Positions 1 to 6,628 of a stretch of 28,648 nucleotides of DNA are shown one piece after another. Below the pieces are notes generated by a model. It searched no databases. It worked only from the letters and a program-made list of their open reading frames with translations, and was not told the DNA's origin. The stretch is from contig JBHIET010000042.1 of the NCBI GenBank assembly GCA_046760785.1, positions 1-28,648 of the forward strand, given 5' to 3'. This stretch comes from JBHIET01 sp046760785. GTDB taxonomy: Bacteria > Chloroflexota > Anaerolineae > B4-G1. The position numbers and the translations under genes were made by a program. Each line of letters begins with the position of its first letter. The stretch's first letter is position 1.

Positions 1-198
1 CGCTGCTCAGGCTGAGTAGTGACGTCTTTTGGACAGATTATGAAAGGGTCTCTTCCTTGGGCAATGTTGGCGAGGAGAAGCATGGCTCCGTCGGCGGTAC
101 TGAACTTCTCACTTCATTATATTCAGAAACACGGCCTACTACAATGGGACAAGAGTACCATCCTGTTGGGTGGTGAATCATCGTCCCAGGTGTTGACA

Positions 199-1542
199 TC
201 AGGGTTGAGATGGACGTATTGTGTTTCGTCCCCAATATTTCTCAATGGCCTCCATCAAGTCGCTCGACGGAACGTTCTGGGTGTTGCTGGGGTCAGGGCC
301 GAAGCGGAAGTTAAAGTCGTTCACTTCCTCTGTCCAGGGTTCCCAGGCGGGGTCCCACACCCACAGCGCGTGGTTCATATCGCGCTGCTCGAACAGGTCC
401 ATCTGATCGTCCATAAACCTGTCCGCGTTGGGTGCCCAGCGGTGCACGCCGAACTCGTTGACCCCCACCGGCACGTTGTGGGTGGATTTGAAGTCATCCA
501 CCGTCGCCAGTAGGTCGTCAAGCCAGGTCTTGTCGAACGAGCCGTGGGGGTACATGACCGAGGAAGAAGGCTCCTGGTGGGTGTAGTCGAATTGTTCGTA
601 CTGGTGGACCGTGTATACCGTGCGCGGGTCGCCGGTGGGCTGAATGTAGGACAGCCACTCGACCCCGCTGTAGCCCATTCCACCGACGAGGATCGGTGTG
701 CGGGGGTCCTCCTGGCGGATGGCGGTGACGATGCGGGGATAGAGTTGGTTCCAGTCGGCCAGCGTGCCTCCGTACTGGTCGTAAAAGTCCTCCGGGTCCA
801 GCCAGTTGCCTGTGAGTACCTCGTTGGCGTTCGGCTCAACCATCAGGTCGTAGCCGACGACGATGGGGTTATCTTTGTATCGTTGGGCGGTGTAGCGCCA
901 CATCTCCACCCAACCGTCCTGGGCGGCCTGATCCTGCCACACGGAATCGTTGTAGTAATTTGAGGGCACCCAGTCGTCTCCCCAGCAGCAGACGCTGAAC
1001 TCGGCACGGCCCGGCCCGGTGCGGAAGGAGATGACGGCGAACATATCGGCGTTGGCGATCATCGTCAGCAAGTTGTCCAGGTTGGCCTGGATAGATAGGT
1101 CGAGGGTGTAGGGCGTGGTCTCGGTGAACAGGCCAGGGTGGGATACGTTGACGTAGTTGGCGCCCAGCGCGGCCAGGCTGTCGAAATCGGCCTGGGTGTA
1201 GGGCGGGCCGACCGGGCCGGACCCCATAAACTCGGAACCATCCAGCTCCGGATACACGCGCCGCTGGTAGATGTTGGCCCCGCGCAGTTGGGTGGGGCCG
1301 CTCCACAGCGACCACTTGTCTAGATAGTCCTTGGCTATCAACGGGAGGCATGTTGTCGTCGCAGGGGTAAAAGTCAGCACGCCGGTGGAGACCACCTCTT
1401 TTTCGGGGGAAATCCGGTCTCTGGGACGCGCCCACTGCGCCTCGATCGCGGACCCGGATAGAGCGAGGTGGCACAGCAAGACACCCCCAATCGCCCCGGC
1501 AAGGGCCGCAAGTAGGGTCACACGTGGTTGTTTGAGGCGCAT
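199..1542 (-). CDS. Secreted GH5-like cellulase/endo-beta-glycanase
   Basis: 447 residues. The N-terminus has a hydrophobic export segment (about 9-30), so the protein is probably secreted or membrane-anchored. From about residue 78 it reads as a TIM-barrel glycoside hydrolase of clan GH-A, closest to GH5. The likely acid/base is Glu236 in MVEPN (the usual motif is NEP), an HQY triad lies at 313-315, and the likely nucleophile is Glu363 in VNEFGVH. Expected role: retaining hydrolysis of beta-1,4-glucan or mannan outside the cell; the substrate cannot be read from sequence. Just before the barrel is CLPLIAKDY (residues 65-73), a variant of the YLPLV motif seen in neighbours. The ATG has AAAGGGG about 8 nt upstream. 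It starts 27 nt after the GH114 gene stop, so both are probably one operon. Family is confident, substrate is not. Confidence 0.85.
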   Translation of the reverse strand: MRLKQPRVTLLAALAGAIGGVLLCHLALSGSAIEAQWARPRDRISPEKEVVSTGVLTFTPATTTCLPLIAKDYLDKWSLWSGPTQLRGANIYQRRVYPELDGSEFMGSGPVGPPYTQADFDSLAALGANYVNVSHPGLFTETTPYTLDLSIQANLDNLLTMIANADMFAVISFRTGPGRAEFSVCCWGDDWVPSNYYNDSVWQDQAAQDGWVEMWRYTAQRYKDNPIVVGYDLMVEPNANEVLTGNWLDPEDFYDQYGGTLADWNQLYPRIVTAIRQEDPRTPILVGGMGYSGVEWLSYIQPTGDPRTVYTVHQYEQFDYTHQEPSSSVMYPHGSFDKTWLDDLLATVDDFKSTHNVPVGVNEFGVHRWAPNADRFMDDQMDLFEQRDMNHALWVWDPAWEPWTEEVNDFNFRFGPDPSNTQNVPSSDLMEAIEKYWGRNTIRPSQP

Positions 1543-1569
1543 GGTTTGTCCCCTTTGTCTTTATGCCGG

Positions 1570-2586
1570 TCAATCCGGCTCGTGGCCGGGGTTGATGGTC
1601 AGCTGGTCCAGGTCGCGCACGGTGCAGAAAGGCACGTATCCCTTGGCCTGCGATTTGGCGTAGCCGTCGTCCACGTGGGCGGGTGTGGTGGCATAATCTA
1701 CCGTCAGCACCAGCTTGCCCGCGCTCTCGAACAGGTCGAGGTAGCCCTCCAGTTCAGCGGTGACGGTCGGCGGCGTCATCACGTCGTCGCCGTCGTAGCC
1801 GTAGTAGATGTCCTCCTGGCCGATGCCGTCCACGCTTTCCAGGTAGGCCGGTATCTCGTCCGCCAGCTCGGGGGCGTTCTGGGGCAAGATGAGGAAATCG
1901 GGGTCGCGGGCGCGGGCGTGGGCGCGGATGGCGGCCACAAAGTTGGCCATATCTTGGGCGGCGGTGGGGCGCTGGTCGGCATAGTACTCGTAGGCGTCAA
2001 TGATGTCCAGGTAGGCCCCGTCGAATCCGGCGTCCAGCAGCCGGTCGGTGTAGCTAAAGACGATGGTCTGCCAGTCGGGATCCCAGTAGCGCACCTTGTA
2101 GTTGCCCGCCCAATCTGGGTTCTCCTCGTCCAGCCAGGCGGGGTTCCCCGGCTCCCAACCTGCCTGCCAGTAGAAGCGATAGTCCTCGGCCTCGCCGATG
2201 CTCATGTAGGCCAGCACGATCTTTTCGCCGCCGGGGGAGTGCTTGAGCGATTCGATCTGCGCGGCGGTGAACTCGCCCGCCTCGCTCCCGTCGGAGGAGT
2301 AGTCCATCACCACCAGGTCGTAGGCGGTGTCGCCGATGGCGACCAGTTCGAGGTTCTGGAGCTGGTACAAAAAATCGTTCACTGCCGACAGGGTGATCGG
2401 CGACGAGGCCATGACGAGCGGGAGGTAAACCGAGGGAGTGAGTGTGCCTGTCAGTGGCCAATCGCCAGCGACATAGTTCTGAGTGATCGGCGTGGCGACC
2501 GGGTGGAAGGAGAACAGTCCCAATCCGCCACAGGCCAGAGCGGCGATGCCAACTAGAAGCGTGAAGAGCGAGAACCGGCGTCTCAT
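1570..2586 (-). CDS. Secreted GH114 / TM1410-MJ1477-type glycoside hydrolase
   Basis: 338 residues with an N-terminal hydrophobic segment (about 6-27). The body matches the MJ1477/TM1410 family related to GH114 (endo-alpha-1,4-polygalactosaminidase): YMSIGEAEDYR at 127-137, WDPDWQ at 168-173, and GFDGAYLDIIDAYEYY at 187-202 carry the conserved acidic residues of this barrel. Likely role: cleavage of a galactosamine-rich exopolysaccharide outside the cell; the exact substrate is inferred from the family. SVYLPLVMAS (52-61) lies between signal peptide and catalytic domain and copies the tail motif of other proteins in this window. It is the first gene of a two-gene operon with the downstream GH5 enzyme, which fits joint polysaccharide breakdown. 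The Shine-Dalgarno (AAAGGT) is weak; the start is supported by the signal peptide. Confidence 0.85.
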   Translation of the reverse strand: MRRRFSLFTLLVGIAALACGGLGLFSFHPVATPITQNYVAGDWPLTGTLTPSVYLPLVMASSPITLSAVNDFLYQLQNLELVAIGDTAYDLVVMDYSSDGSEAGEFTAAQIESLKHSPGGEKIVLAYMSIGEAEDYRFYWQAGWEPGNPAWLDEENPDWAGNYKVRYWDPDWQTIVFSYTDRLLDAGFDGAYLDIIDAYEYYADQRPTAAQDMANFVAAIRAHARARDPDFLILPQNAPELADEIPAYLESVDGIGQEDIYYGYDGDDVMTPPTVTAELEGYLDLFESAGKLVLTVDYATTPAHVDDGYAKSQAKGYVPFCTVRDLDQLTINPGHEPD

Positions 2587-2615
2587 TGGGCCGACCTTTC
2601 AATTTGACCTGGTGA

Positions 2616-2776
2616 TTACCTTGACAATGTTAAATTGCACAAATGTTCTACCACAACGCTCTCAGCCCCCGTCGCCAGGGGCGAATTGACGAAGCAAGCC
2701 CCGTGTATAACGCCCCCGAGACGGGGGCTTGGAGCAATTAGAGAATCGTTATGTTAATCTAACATTGTCAAGTTAC
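2616..2776. repeat. Palindromic intergenic element A, double hairpin inside TTGACAATGTTA inverted repeats
   Basis: Outer inverted arms share TTGACAATGTTA (2621-2632) and its complement (2760-2771), with flanking similarity to about 20 bp. Inside are two GC-rich hairpins: CTCTCAGCCCCCG with its partner near 2657-2685, and GCCCCCGAGACGGGGGC at 2712-2728. The left inner arm (2657-2671) is also complementary to the right inner arm (2722-2735). The core recurs at 9735-9830 and 28532-28628. It has no coding capacity and is short enough to be a MITE-like or REP-like element. It sits between two divergently transcribed genes. Confidence 0.7.
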
Positions 2777-2783
2777 CCACATC

Positions 2784-2861
2784 TCACCACAGAGACACAG
2801 GGAGCACAGAGAAAACACAACAATATCCTATCTCGGTGTCCTCTGTGCCTCTGTAGTGGAA
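2784..2861. repeat. CACAGAG-type inverted repeat stem-loop
   Basis: The left arm around 2784-2813 (CCACAGAGACACAG...) is largely complementary to the right arm around 2833-2861 (...CTCTGTGCCTCTGTAGTGG), with about 20 nt between. Repeats rich in CACAGAGACACAGAG are, from memory, widespread in many bacterial phyla as intergenic palindromes. No gene is seen here. Confidence 0.6.
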
Positions 2862-2912
2862 AAATGATCGCCTCGAATAGACGGCTGCATACTTGTGGGT
2901 AATCACCAAAAT

Positions 2913-2941
2913 TTGACACATTGCCATTGATTCAGTACAAT
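2913..2941 (+). promoter_or_regulatory. Near-consensus sigma-70 promoter of the nucleotidyltransferase gene
   Basis: TTGACA (2913-2918), a 17-bp spacer, then TACAAT (2936-2941). Transcription would start near 2948, about 15 nt before the ATG at 2963. This argues against the upstream in-frame TTG at 2921, which lies inside the promoter. Confidence 0.7.
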
Positions 2942-2962
2942 CTTACTATGAGAGAAAGGACG

Positions 2963-3634
2963 ATGCAAATTCCCCCCGCCATTGCCGCCATCGCCCCCGA
3001 CGGGCAACTGACGCCCGCTCAGCGGCGGCGGGTTTTGATAGACATTAGTATGCGGCGCATCAAGCCCGGTACCGGCAGCGCGCCGGAATTTCTGCGACGG
3101 AGGACTGCTATGAGGGACTGGCCAGACCTGCGCCCCGTGCTACGAGACATTCCCTGGGCCATCGCTGGCGGTGTGGCTACCCGGGCCTATATGCCGGAGC
3201 GGGCCACCAAAGACCTGGATATTCTGGTGCGCCGCGACGACGGCGACGAGGTACGGGAGCGGCTGGAAGCGGCCGGCTACAAATTCGTCACTCCGCTGGC
3301 CGTGCCAGGATTTCTGCTCCGCTCGCCGGAGGGCGTCGAGATAGACGTCATCCTGGGCGACTATGCCTGGCTGGAGGAGGCGCTGGCTCACCCCCGTCAG
3401 GACCCGGCCGGCCTTCCGGTGTTGGACCTGCCCTACCTGGTGATTATGAAGATCGAGACCTCGCGCGTTCAGGATACGGCTGATCTATCTCGTATGCTCG
3501 GCCTGGCCTCGGATGAGGAACTGGAACGGGTGCGGGCGGTGGTAGCCCGCCACGCGCCCGATGCAGCGGACGACCTGGAGTCGCTCATCTACCTGGGCCA
3601 GGTCGAGATGCAAGATGTGAAACGTAAAACGTAA
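2963..3634 (+). CDS. Nucleotidyltransferase, AbiEii/MNT-like
   Basis: 223 residues, the only clear plus-strand gene. The start is ATG 2963 because GAGAAAGGA lies just upstream and the longer in-frame TTG start falls within the promoter. Core motifs of the polymerase-beta-like nucleotidyltransferase fold are visible: AIAGGVATR (67-74), KDLDILV with Asp84 and Asp86 as the metal-binding pair, and VEIDVIL with Asp128 as the third carboxylate. A K-x-E-x-x-R-x-x-D-x-x-D segment at 163-174 resembles the C-terminal part of AbiEii-type toxins. Known relatives transfer nucleotides to a protein or tRNA, often paired with a HEPN or AbiEi partner. No partner is seen here; the next gene is convergent and unrelated. 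Substrate unknown. It could be a solitary toxin-like gene or a housekeeping modifier. Confidence 0.8.
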   Translation: MQIPPAIAAIAPDGQLTPAQRRRVLIDISMRRIKPGTGSAPEFLRRRTAMRDWPDLRPVLRDIPWAIAGGVATRAYMPERATKDLDILVRRDDGDEVRERLEAAGYKFVTPLAVPGFLLRSPEGVEIDVILGDYAWLEEALAHPRQDPAGLPVLDLPYLVIMKIETSRVQDTADLSRMLGLASDEELERVRAVVARHAPDAADDLESLIYLGQVEMQDVKRKT

Positions 3635-3659
3635 ATGTAACTCCCCCCACACTATCACC

Positions 3660-4730
3660 TCAAGGACTCTGCGCCTGCCCCGAATCCGGATCCACCATCA
3701 GCGACGAAACGTTCACCGCCTCGAAAGCGGAGCCGTAGACGGAGTGTAGTTCGTGCAGCACGTCGTTGTCCCAGCGCTCGTCGGGCACGCCGGAGATGAA
3801 CCAGGACGCGCCGTTATCCGCCAATATCATACCGTATTCTTGGAGCGCACGCAATATGACTTGTGTCTCATTCGAAAAGGTGGAGATGTCGAAAGCGCTC
3901 TTGAGGCGGAAGCGCTGGCCTATGGGCGGATATTGCGCCCCGGTCAGACTCGACGCATAATGGCGCGCGGGCCAGACGTACGCTCTGCGAGTCTGCGGTG
4001 CGGTGAAACGTATCGCGTGCCGGATCTCTCCCGCGGCCACCTCGTCGTAGCGCACCAGCCCCGGCAGGATGGGCAGGCCAGCCGCGTCGGCCGAGGTCCA
4101 GCCATCCGGCCTGAGCGCGTGGGAGTTCAGGTCGAAGATCGCGCCGAAGCCGGCGCGCCAACTGCTCCCGCCGTTCTGCGGCCAGGCGTCGTAGAGTTCG
4201 TACAGGATGCAGTTATCCCGTTCCAGCACCAAAACGTGCCGGTCGCCATCGCTGTCTGAGCCGCCCTCGATGGACGCGTCGGGCGGGATGGGGTAGGGGC
4301 CGGGGTCGCTTTCGTCGGCGTAGTCGAAGGTGACGTCCACTCGCGCCTGGCTGGAGTCCACGGTCACGTAGGGGATGCCGATGGGGCCGCCTTCCCAGGT
4401 GCCGGAGCCGAAGTCGGCGTGGACGTAGTCATCTGCCCCGATGGTGGCGACGTAGGCGGCGGAGCTATCGTCCACGGGGAGCGTATCTACAGGGGTATTC
4501 CAGATGTTGTCGGCGGGGAAGATGGAGCAACCGGCGATCTGGGGAGCGGAACCGGCACGGCCGACCAGCGGCAGGTAGACGGTGGGGGTCAGTTCCTCCG
4601 TGTGGCCGGGCGGCGGTGTGGCTACCTGTCCGCCGTCTGTCGGAGATGCGGACGAGGGGAGGCCGCAGGCCAACAGGCCGAGCAGGATGAACGGCAGGAT
4701 CGAAGCCAGTCCGGCGTTTCGTATTCTCAT
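3660..4730 (-). CDS. Conserved secreted lipoprotein of unknown function
   Basis: 356 residues from ATG 4730; an upstream in-frame extension to 4784 runs into the palindrome at 4763-4787 and is rejected. The signal peptide ends in a lipobox LLAC (Cys22), so it is probably a lipoprotein. After a Pro/Thr-rich linker comes TVYLPLVGRAG (50-60), then a globular region starting GCSIFPADNIWN (67-78). Further on are DESDPGPYPIP, DGDRHVLVLERDNC, WTSADAAGLPILPGLVRYDE and WFISGVPDERWDND. I recall this combination as a conserved extracellular family without an assigned reaction; the function is not known to me. It is convergent with the nucleotidyltransferase (25-nt gap) and lies downstream of the DGR template repeat. 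Coding is certain, role unknown. Confidence 0.8.
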   Translation of the reverse strand: MRIRNAGLASILPFILLGLLACGLPSSASPTDGGQVATPPPGHTEELTPTVYLPLVGRAGSAPQIAGCSIFPADNIWNTPVDTLPVDDSSAAYVATIGADDYVHADFGSGTWEGGPIGIPYVTVDSSQARVDVTFDYADESDPGPYPIPPDASIEGGSDSDGDRHVLVLERDNCILYELYDAWPQNGGSSWRAGFGAIFDLNSHALRPDGWTSADAAGLPILPGLVRYDEVAAGEIRHAIRFTAPQTRRAYVWPARHYASSLTGAQYPPIGQRFRLKSAFDISTFSNETQVILRALQEYGMILADNGASWFISGVPDERWDNDVLHELHSVYGSAFEAVNVSSLMVDPDSGQAQSP

Positions 4731-4762
4731 CTTTGCCCCCAGGTAACAAATGTAACCGTTCT

Positions 4763-4787
4763 CAGGTGCGACGCACTTTTGCACCTG
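4763..4787. repeat. AGGTGCGACGCACTT-family hairpin, copy R1
   Basis: CAGGTGC (4763-4769) pairs with GCACCTG (4781-4787). The first half is identical to the hairpins found after the tail genes (10100, 18647, 22239, 23684). Here it lies in the DGR-distal spacer with no tail gene beside it. Confidence 0.6.
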
Positions 4788-4790
4788 CTT

Positions 4791-4881
4791 GGCCTTGCCG
4801 CGAGCGTCATCTACAAAGCCAGATTACCACCAGCGGCAAGGCCATCCTGTATTTGCCCGGCGTTTTGACCCCCAACGCCGG
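4791..4881. other. Structured region 3' of the DGR template repeat
   Basis: Two perfect stems lie downstream of the template in its transcription direction. GGCCTTGCCGC (4791-4801) pairs with GCGGCAAGGCC (4833-4843), 31-nt loop. CCGGCGTT (4857-4864) pairs with AACGCCGG (4874-4881), 9-nt loop. They may be the 3' end of the template RNA or weak terminators; no U-tract follows. The rest of 4731-4971 shows no gene. Confidence 0.45.
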
Positions 4882-4971
4882 CCGGGGACAGGCCGCGCCG
4901 TCTCTTTGCAGCCTCGGCCCGCGTCTGCGCTATCGCGCGACCCGTAGCATTGCCGGCATATCCAAAAGGCG

Positions 4972-5051
4972 TGGGAGACGCAGCGAAACCCGTTGTTGTC
5001 GTTAGAGTTGTTCGGGTTGTTCCTGTTGCGGTACGCGCAGCGAACGTCTCT
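4972..5051 (-). repeat. DGR template repeat (TR)
   Basis: About 80 bp, non-coding, starting 18 nt downstream of the avd stop on the same strand. On the minus (sense) strand it is full of AAC codons in the frame of the target gene; it would read R-C-A-Y-R-N-R-N-N-P-N-N-S-N-D-N-N-G-F-R. It aligns without gaps to 6645-6724 (offset 1673). In the 79-bp core 4973-5051 there are 22 sense-strand adenines, of which 15 differ in the variable region; the other 57 positions are identical. The 20 bp at its 3' end (4973-4992) are invariant and correspond to the IMH* position of characterised DGRs. Presumably transcribed with avd as part of a structured template RNA. Confidence 0.95.
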
Positions 5052-5069
5052 ACCGGCCTGCCCCCGCGT

Positions 5070-5432
5070 TCAGGGCGCTGTACGCGCCCGTAACGCCTCG
5101 CCAGACACGCTCTTGCGCCAGCCCCCCATCAGCCGTCCGATCTCTGCTACCATCTCTGCCACGTGGTGGTGCTGGCGCGGGGTGATGAGTCCCAAATCCC
5201 GGCACAGGCGCAGATAAAAGCGCAGTTTGGTCAGGTCCAAGTCGGCGCGGGCCAAGGTTCGGGCTTGGTCTTCCCCCAGCGCCGCCTCGATCAACGCTTC
5301 GTAGAAACAAAGTGCGGTTTCCTGCACCGCCTTTGCCAGGACGAAACGCTGTTCGCGCGGAAACTTGGTCGTACGGGGAAGCAGCCAGAGCAAGAAATCA
5401 TAGGTGCGAGTAAAGATGGGGGATTGTTTCAC
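5070..5432 (-). CDS. avd: DGR accessory variability determinant (Avd), four-helix bundle
   Basis: 120 residues, mostly helical, in the size range and style of Avd/four-helix-bundle (S23-like) proteins. Recognisable pieces are TRTYDFLLWLLPRTTKFPREQRF near the N-terminus (about residues 8-30), a central Leu/Ala/Arg-rich helix pair (33-78) and LGLITPRQHHHVAEMVAEIGRLMGGW (about 80-105). Known Avd proteins are pentameric, highly basic, and bind the reverse transcriptase and template RNA to allow mutagenic cDNA synthesis. The start is GTG at 5432 because AGGAGG (5440-5445 in plus coordinates) sits 6 nt upstream. That Shine-Dalgarno overlaps the RT stop codon, so RT and Avd are probably translationally coupled. 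The template repeat follows its stop by 18 nt. Confidence 0.92.
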   Translation of the reverse strand: MKQSPIFTRTYDFLLWLLPRTTKFPREQRFVLAKAVQETALCFYEALIEAALGEDQARTLARADLDLTKLRFYLRLCRDLGLITPRQHHHVAEMVAEIGRLMGGWRKSVSGEALRARTAP

Positions 5433-5442
5433 CTGAGGCCTC

Positions 5443-6498
5443 CTAGAGAACTACCCGTCTCAGCACATCCCGGCGCAAGCCCCAGGTATCGCCGTAGCGG
5501 GCGTGGTTGATCCAACCGAGCAACGAGGCGGACACCTGGTCAATGGGCAACTCCCCGGCCCGGTAAGCGGCCAGCAGTCCCTTGAGCCGCCGCCGGTAGT
5601 TGACCACCTTGCGCCGTTTCAAGCGCCGGTGGGTGGGAAAGACGACGAATCCGAGAAAAGGAATGCCCTCTGTAACAGGGCGGGGGTGCGCTGGACCTGT
5701 GTGGACGGTCAGCCGCCGGGTCGCCAACCAGCCCACGACCGCCTCCCGCCAGTCCCACAGCGTGGGCTTGTCATCGGCAAAGAGCAACAAGTCGTCCACA
5801 AAGCGCACGTATCCCTTGCAGCGCAGTTCCCGTTTCACGAAATGGTCCAGCGGGTCGAGGTAGCAGTTGGCCCAGAACTGGCTGGTCAGGTTGCCGATGG
5901 GCAGCCCCCGAGGGCGGTTGACGGCCAAGAGGTCGTCACCGGGGAAATAGACCATGTCGTATTCTTCTCTGAGCACGCCGGCGCCGCTCACCAAGATAAG
6001 GTCCACCAGCCACATCACGTCCCGGTCGGCGATGACGCGGGAGAGGGTGGCCCGCAGGATGGCGTGGTCAACCGAGGGAAAGAACTGGCGCACGTCGAGA
6101 GGAAGAACGTAGCGAAAGCGGCGGGCGAACTGCTGGCAGCGGTCGAGCGCCTTGTGGGTGCCCTTGCCCTTCCGGTTGGCATAGGAATCAAAGATGAAGC
6201 GGCGCTCAAAGAGCGGTTCGATGACGTTGCACAGGGCGTGGTGCACCACCCGGTCGCGGAAAGGGGCGGCAGAGATGAGGCGATGCTTGGGGTCGTGGAT
6301 ATAAAAAGAGGTATACGAGCCGGGGCGGTAGGTTTTGTCCACGAGTTCCCGTTGCAGTTGTACCAGATTGGTCTCCAGGTTGAATTCAAAGGCGGCGACC
6401 GGCTCACGCCCCCGTTTTCCCTTGCGGGCCTTGCGCCAGGCCAGGTAGATGTTTTCCCAGGCGCAGATTTGCGGGTAGAGATGTTTGTAGGATTTCAT
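5443..6498 (-). CDS. DGR reverse transcriptase
   Basis: 351 residues from ATG 6498 (MKSYKHLYPQ); an in-frame extension to 6621 is low-complexity and overlaps hairpin DNA, so it is rejected. RT motifs in order: KHRLISAAPFRDRVVHHAL (71-89), motif A LPLDVRQFFPSVDH with Asp135, the DGR/group-II-like motif 4 LPIGNLTSQFWA (199-210; classical retroviral RTs have QG here), and motif C VRFVDDLLLF with Asp235/Asp236 (FVDD instead of YxDD). A thumb-like basic region follows (288-310). There is no maturase or endonuclease domain, as usual for DGR RTs. Role: error-prone reverse transcription of the template RNA, misincorporating opposite adenines, for transfer to the variable region. Flanked by target gene upstream and avd 10 nt downstream. 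Confidence 0.95.
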   Translation of the reverse strand: MKSYKHLYPQICAWENIYLAWRKARKGKRGREPVAAFEFNLETNLVQLQRELVDKTYRPGSYTSFYIHDPKHRLISAAPFRDRVVHHALCNVIEPLFERRFIFDSYANRKGKGTHKALDRCQQFARRFRYVLPLDVRQFFPSVDHAILRATLSRVIADRDVMWLVDLILVSGAGVLREEYDMVYFPGDDLLAVNRPRGLPIGNLTSQFWANCYLDPLDHFVKRELRCKGYVRFVDDLLLFADDKPTLWDWREAVVGWLATRRLTVHTGPAHPRPVTEGIPFLGFVVFPTHRRLKRRKVVNYRRRLKGLLAAYRAGELPIDQVSASLLGWINHARYGDTWGLRRDVLRRVVL

Positions 6499-6511
6499 CG
6501 TTTCCACCAAT

Positions 6512-6532
6512 GGGCGCGGGCCAGCCGCGCCC
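6512..6532. other. GC hairpin just upstream of the RT start
   Basis: GGGCGCGG (6512-6519) pairs perfectly with CCGCGCCC (6525-6532), 5-nt loop. On the transcribed strand it ends 13 nt before the RT start codon, close enough to hinder or tune ribosome entry, where only a weak GGTGG Shine-Dalgarno is seen. Confidence 0.5.
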
Positions 6533-6557
6533 CTGCCACGCCGCGGCCGCTGCGCGG

Positions 6558-6578
6558 CTGGGGGGCTTTGCCCCCCAG
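6558..6578. other. Perfect 9-bp palindromic hairpin downstream of the variable region
   Basis: CTGGGGGGC (6558-6566) and GCCCCCCAG (6570-6578) with a TTT loop. It lies 50 nt past the target stop codon and 67 nt past the end of the variable region. Characterised DGRs can carry a GC-rich DNA hairpin after the VR that promotes retrohoming; a simple intergenic hairpin is the alternative. Confidence 0.55.
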
Positions 6579-6628
6579 ACCCCCCAGAAGCCAGCAGGTT
6601 ACAGAATCCAGAAACCAGCAATCAGCAT

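Noticed and set aside
38..235. 65-codon minus-strand frame at the left end
   Set aside because: Starts inside the GH5 coding region in another frame and has no recognisable domain; a frameshifted GH5 extension was considered but the GH5 C-terminus already looks complete.
2657..2735. GC-rich repeats as a CRISPR array
   Set aside because: Only two inverted, not direct, units per locus and no regular spacers; no cas gene present.
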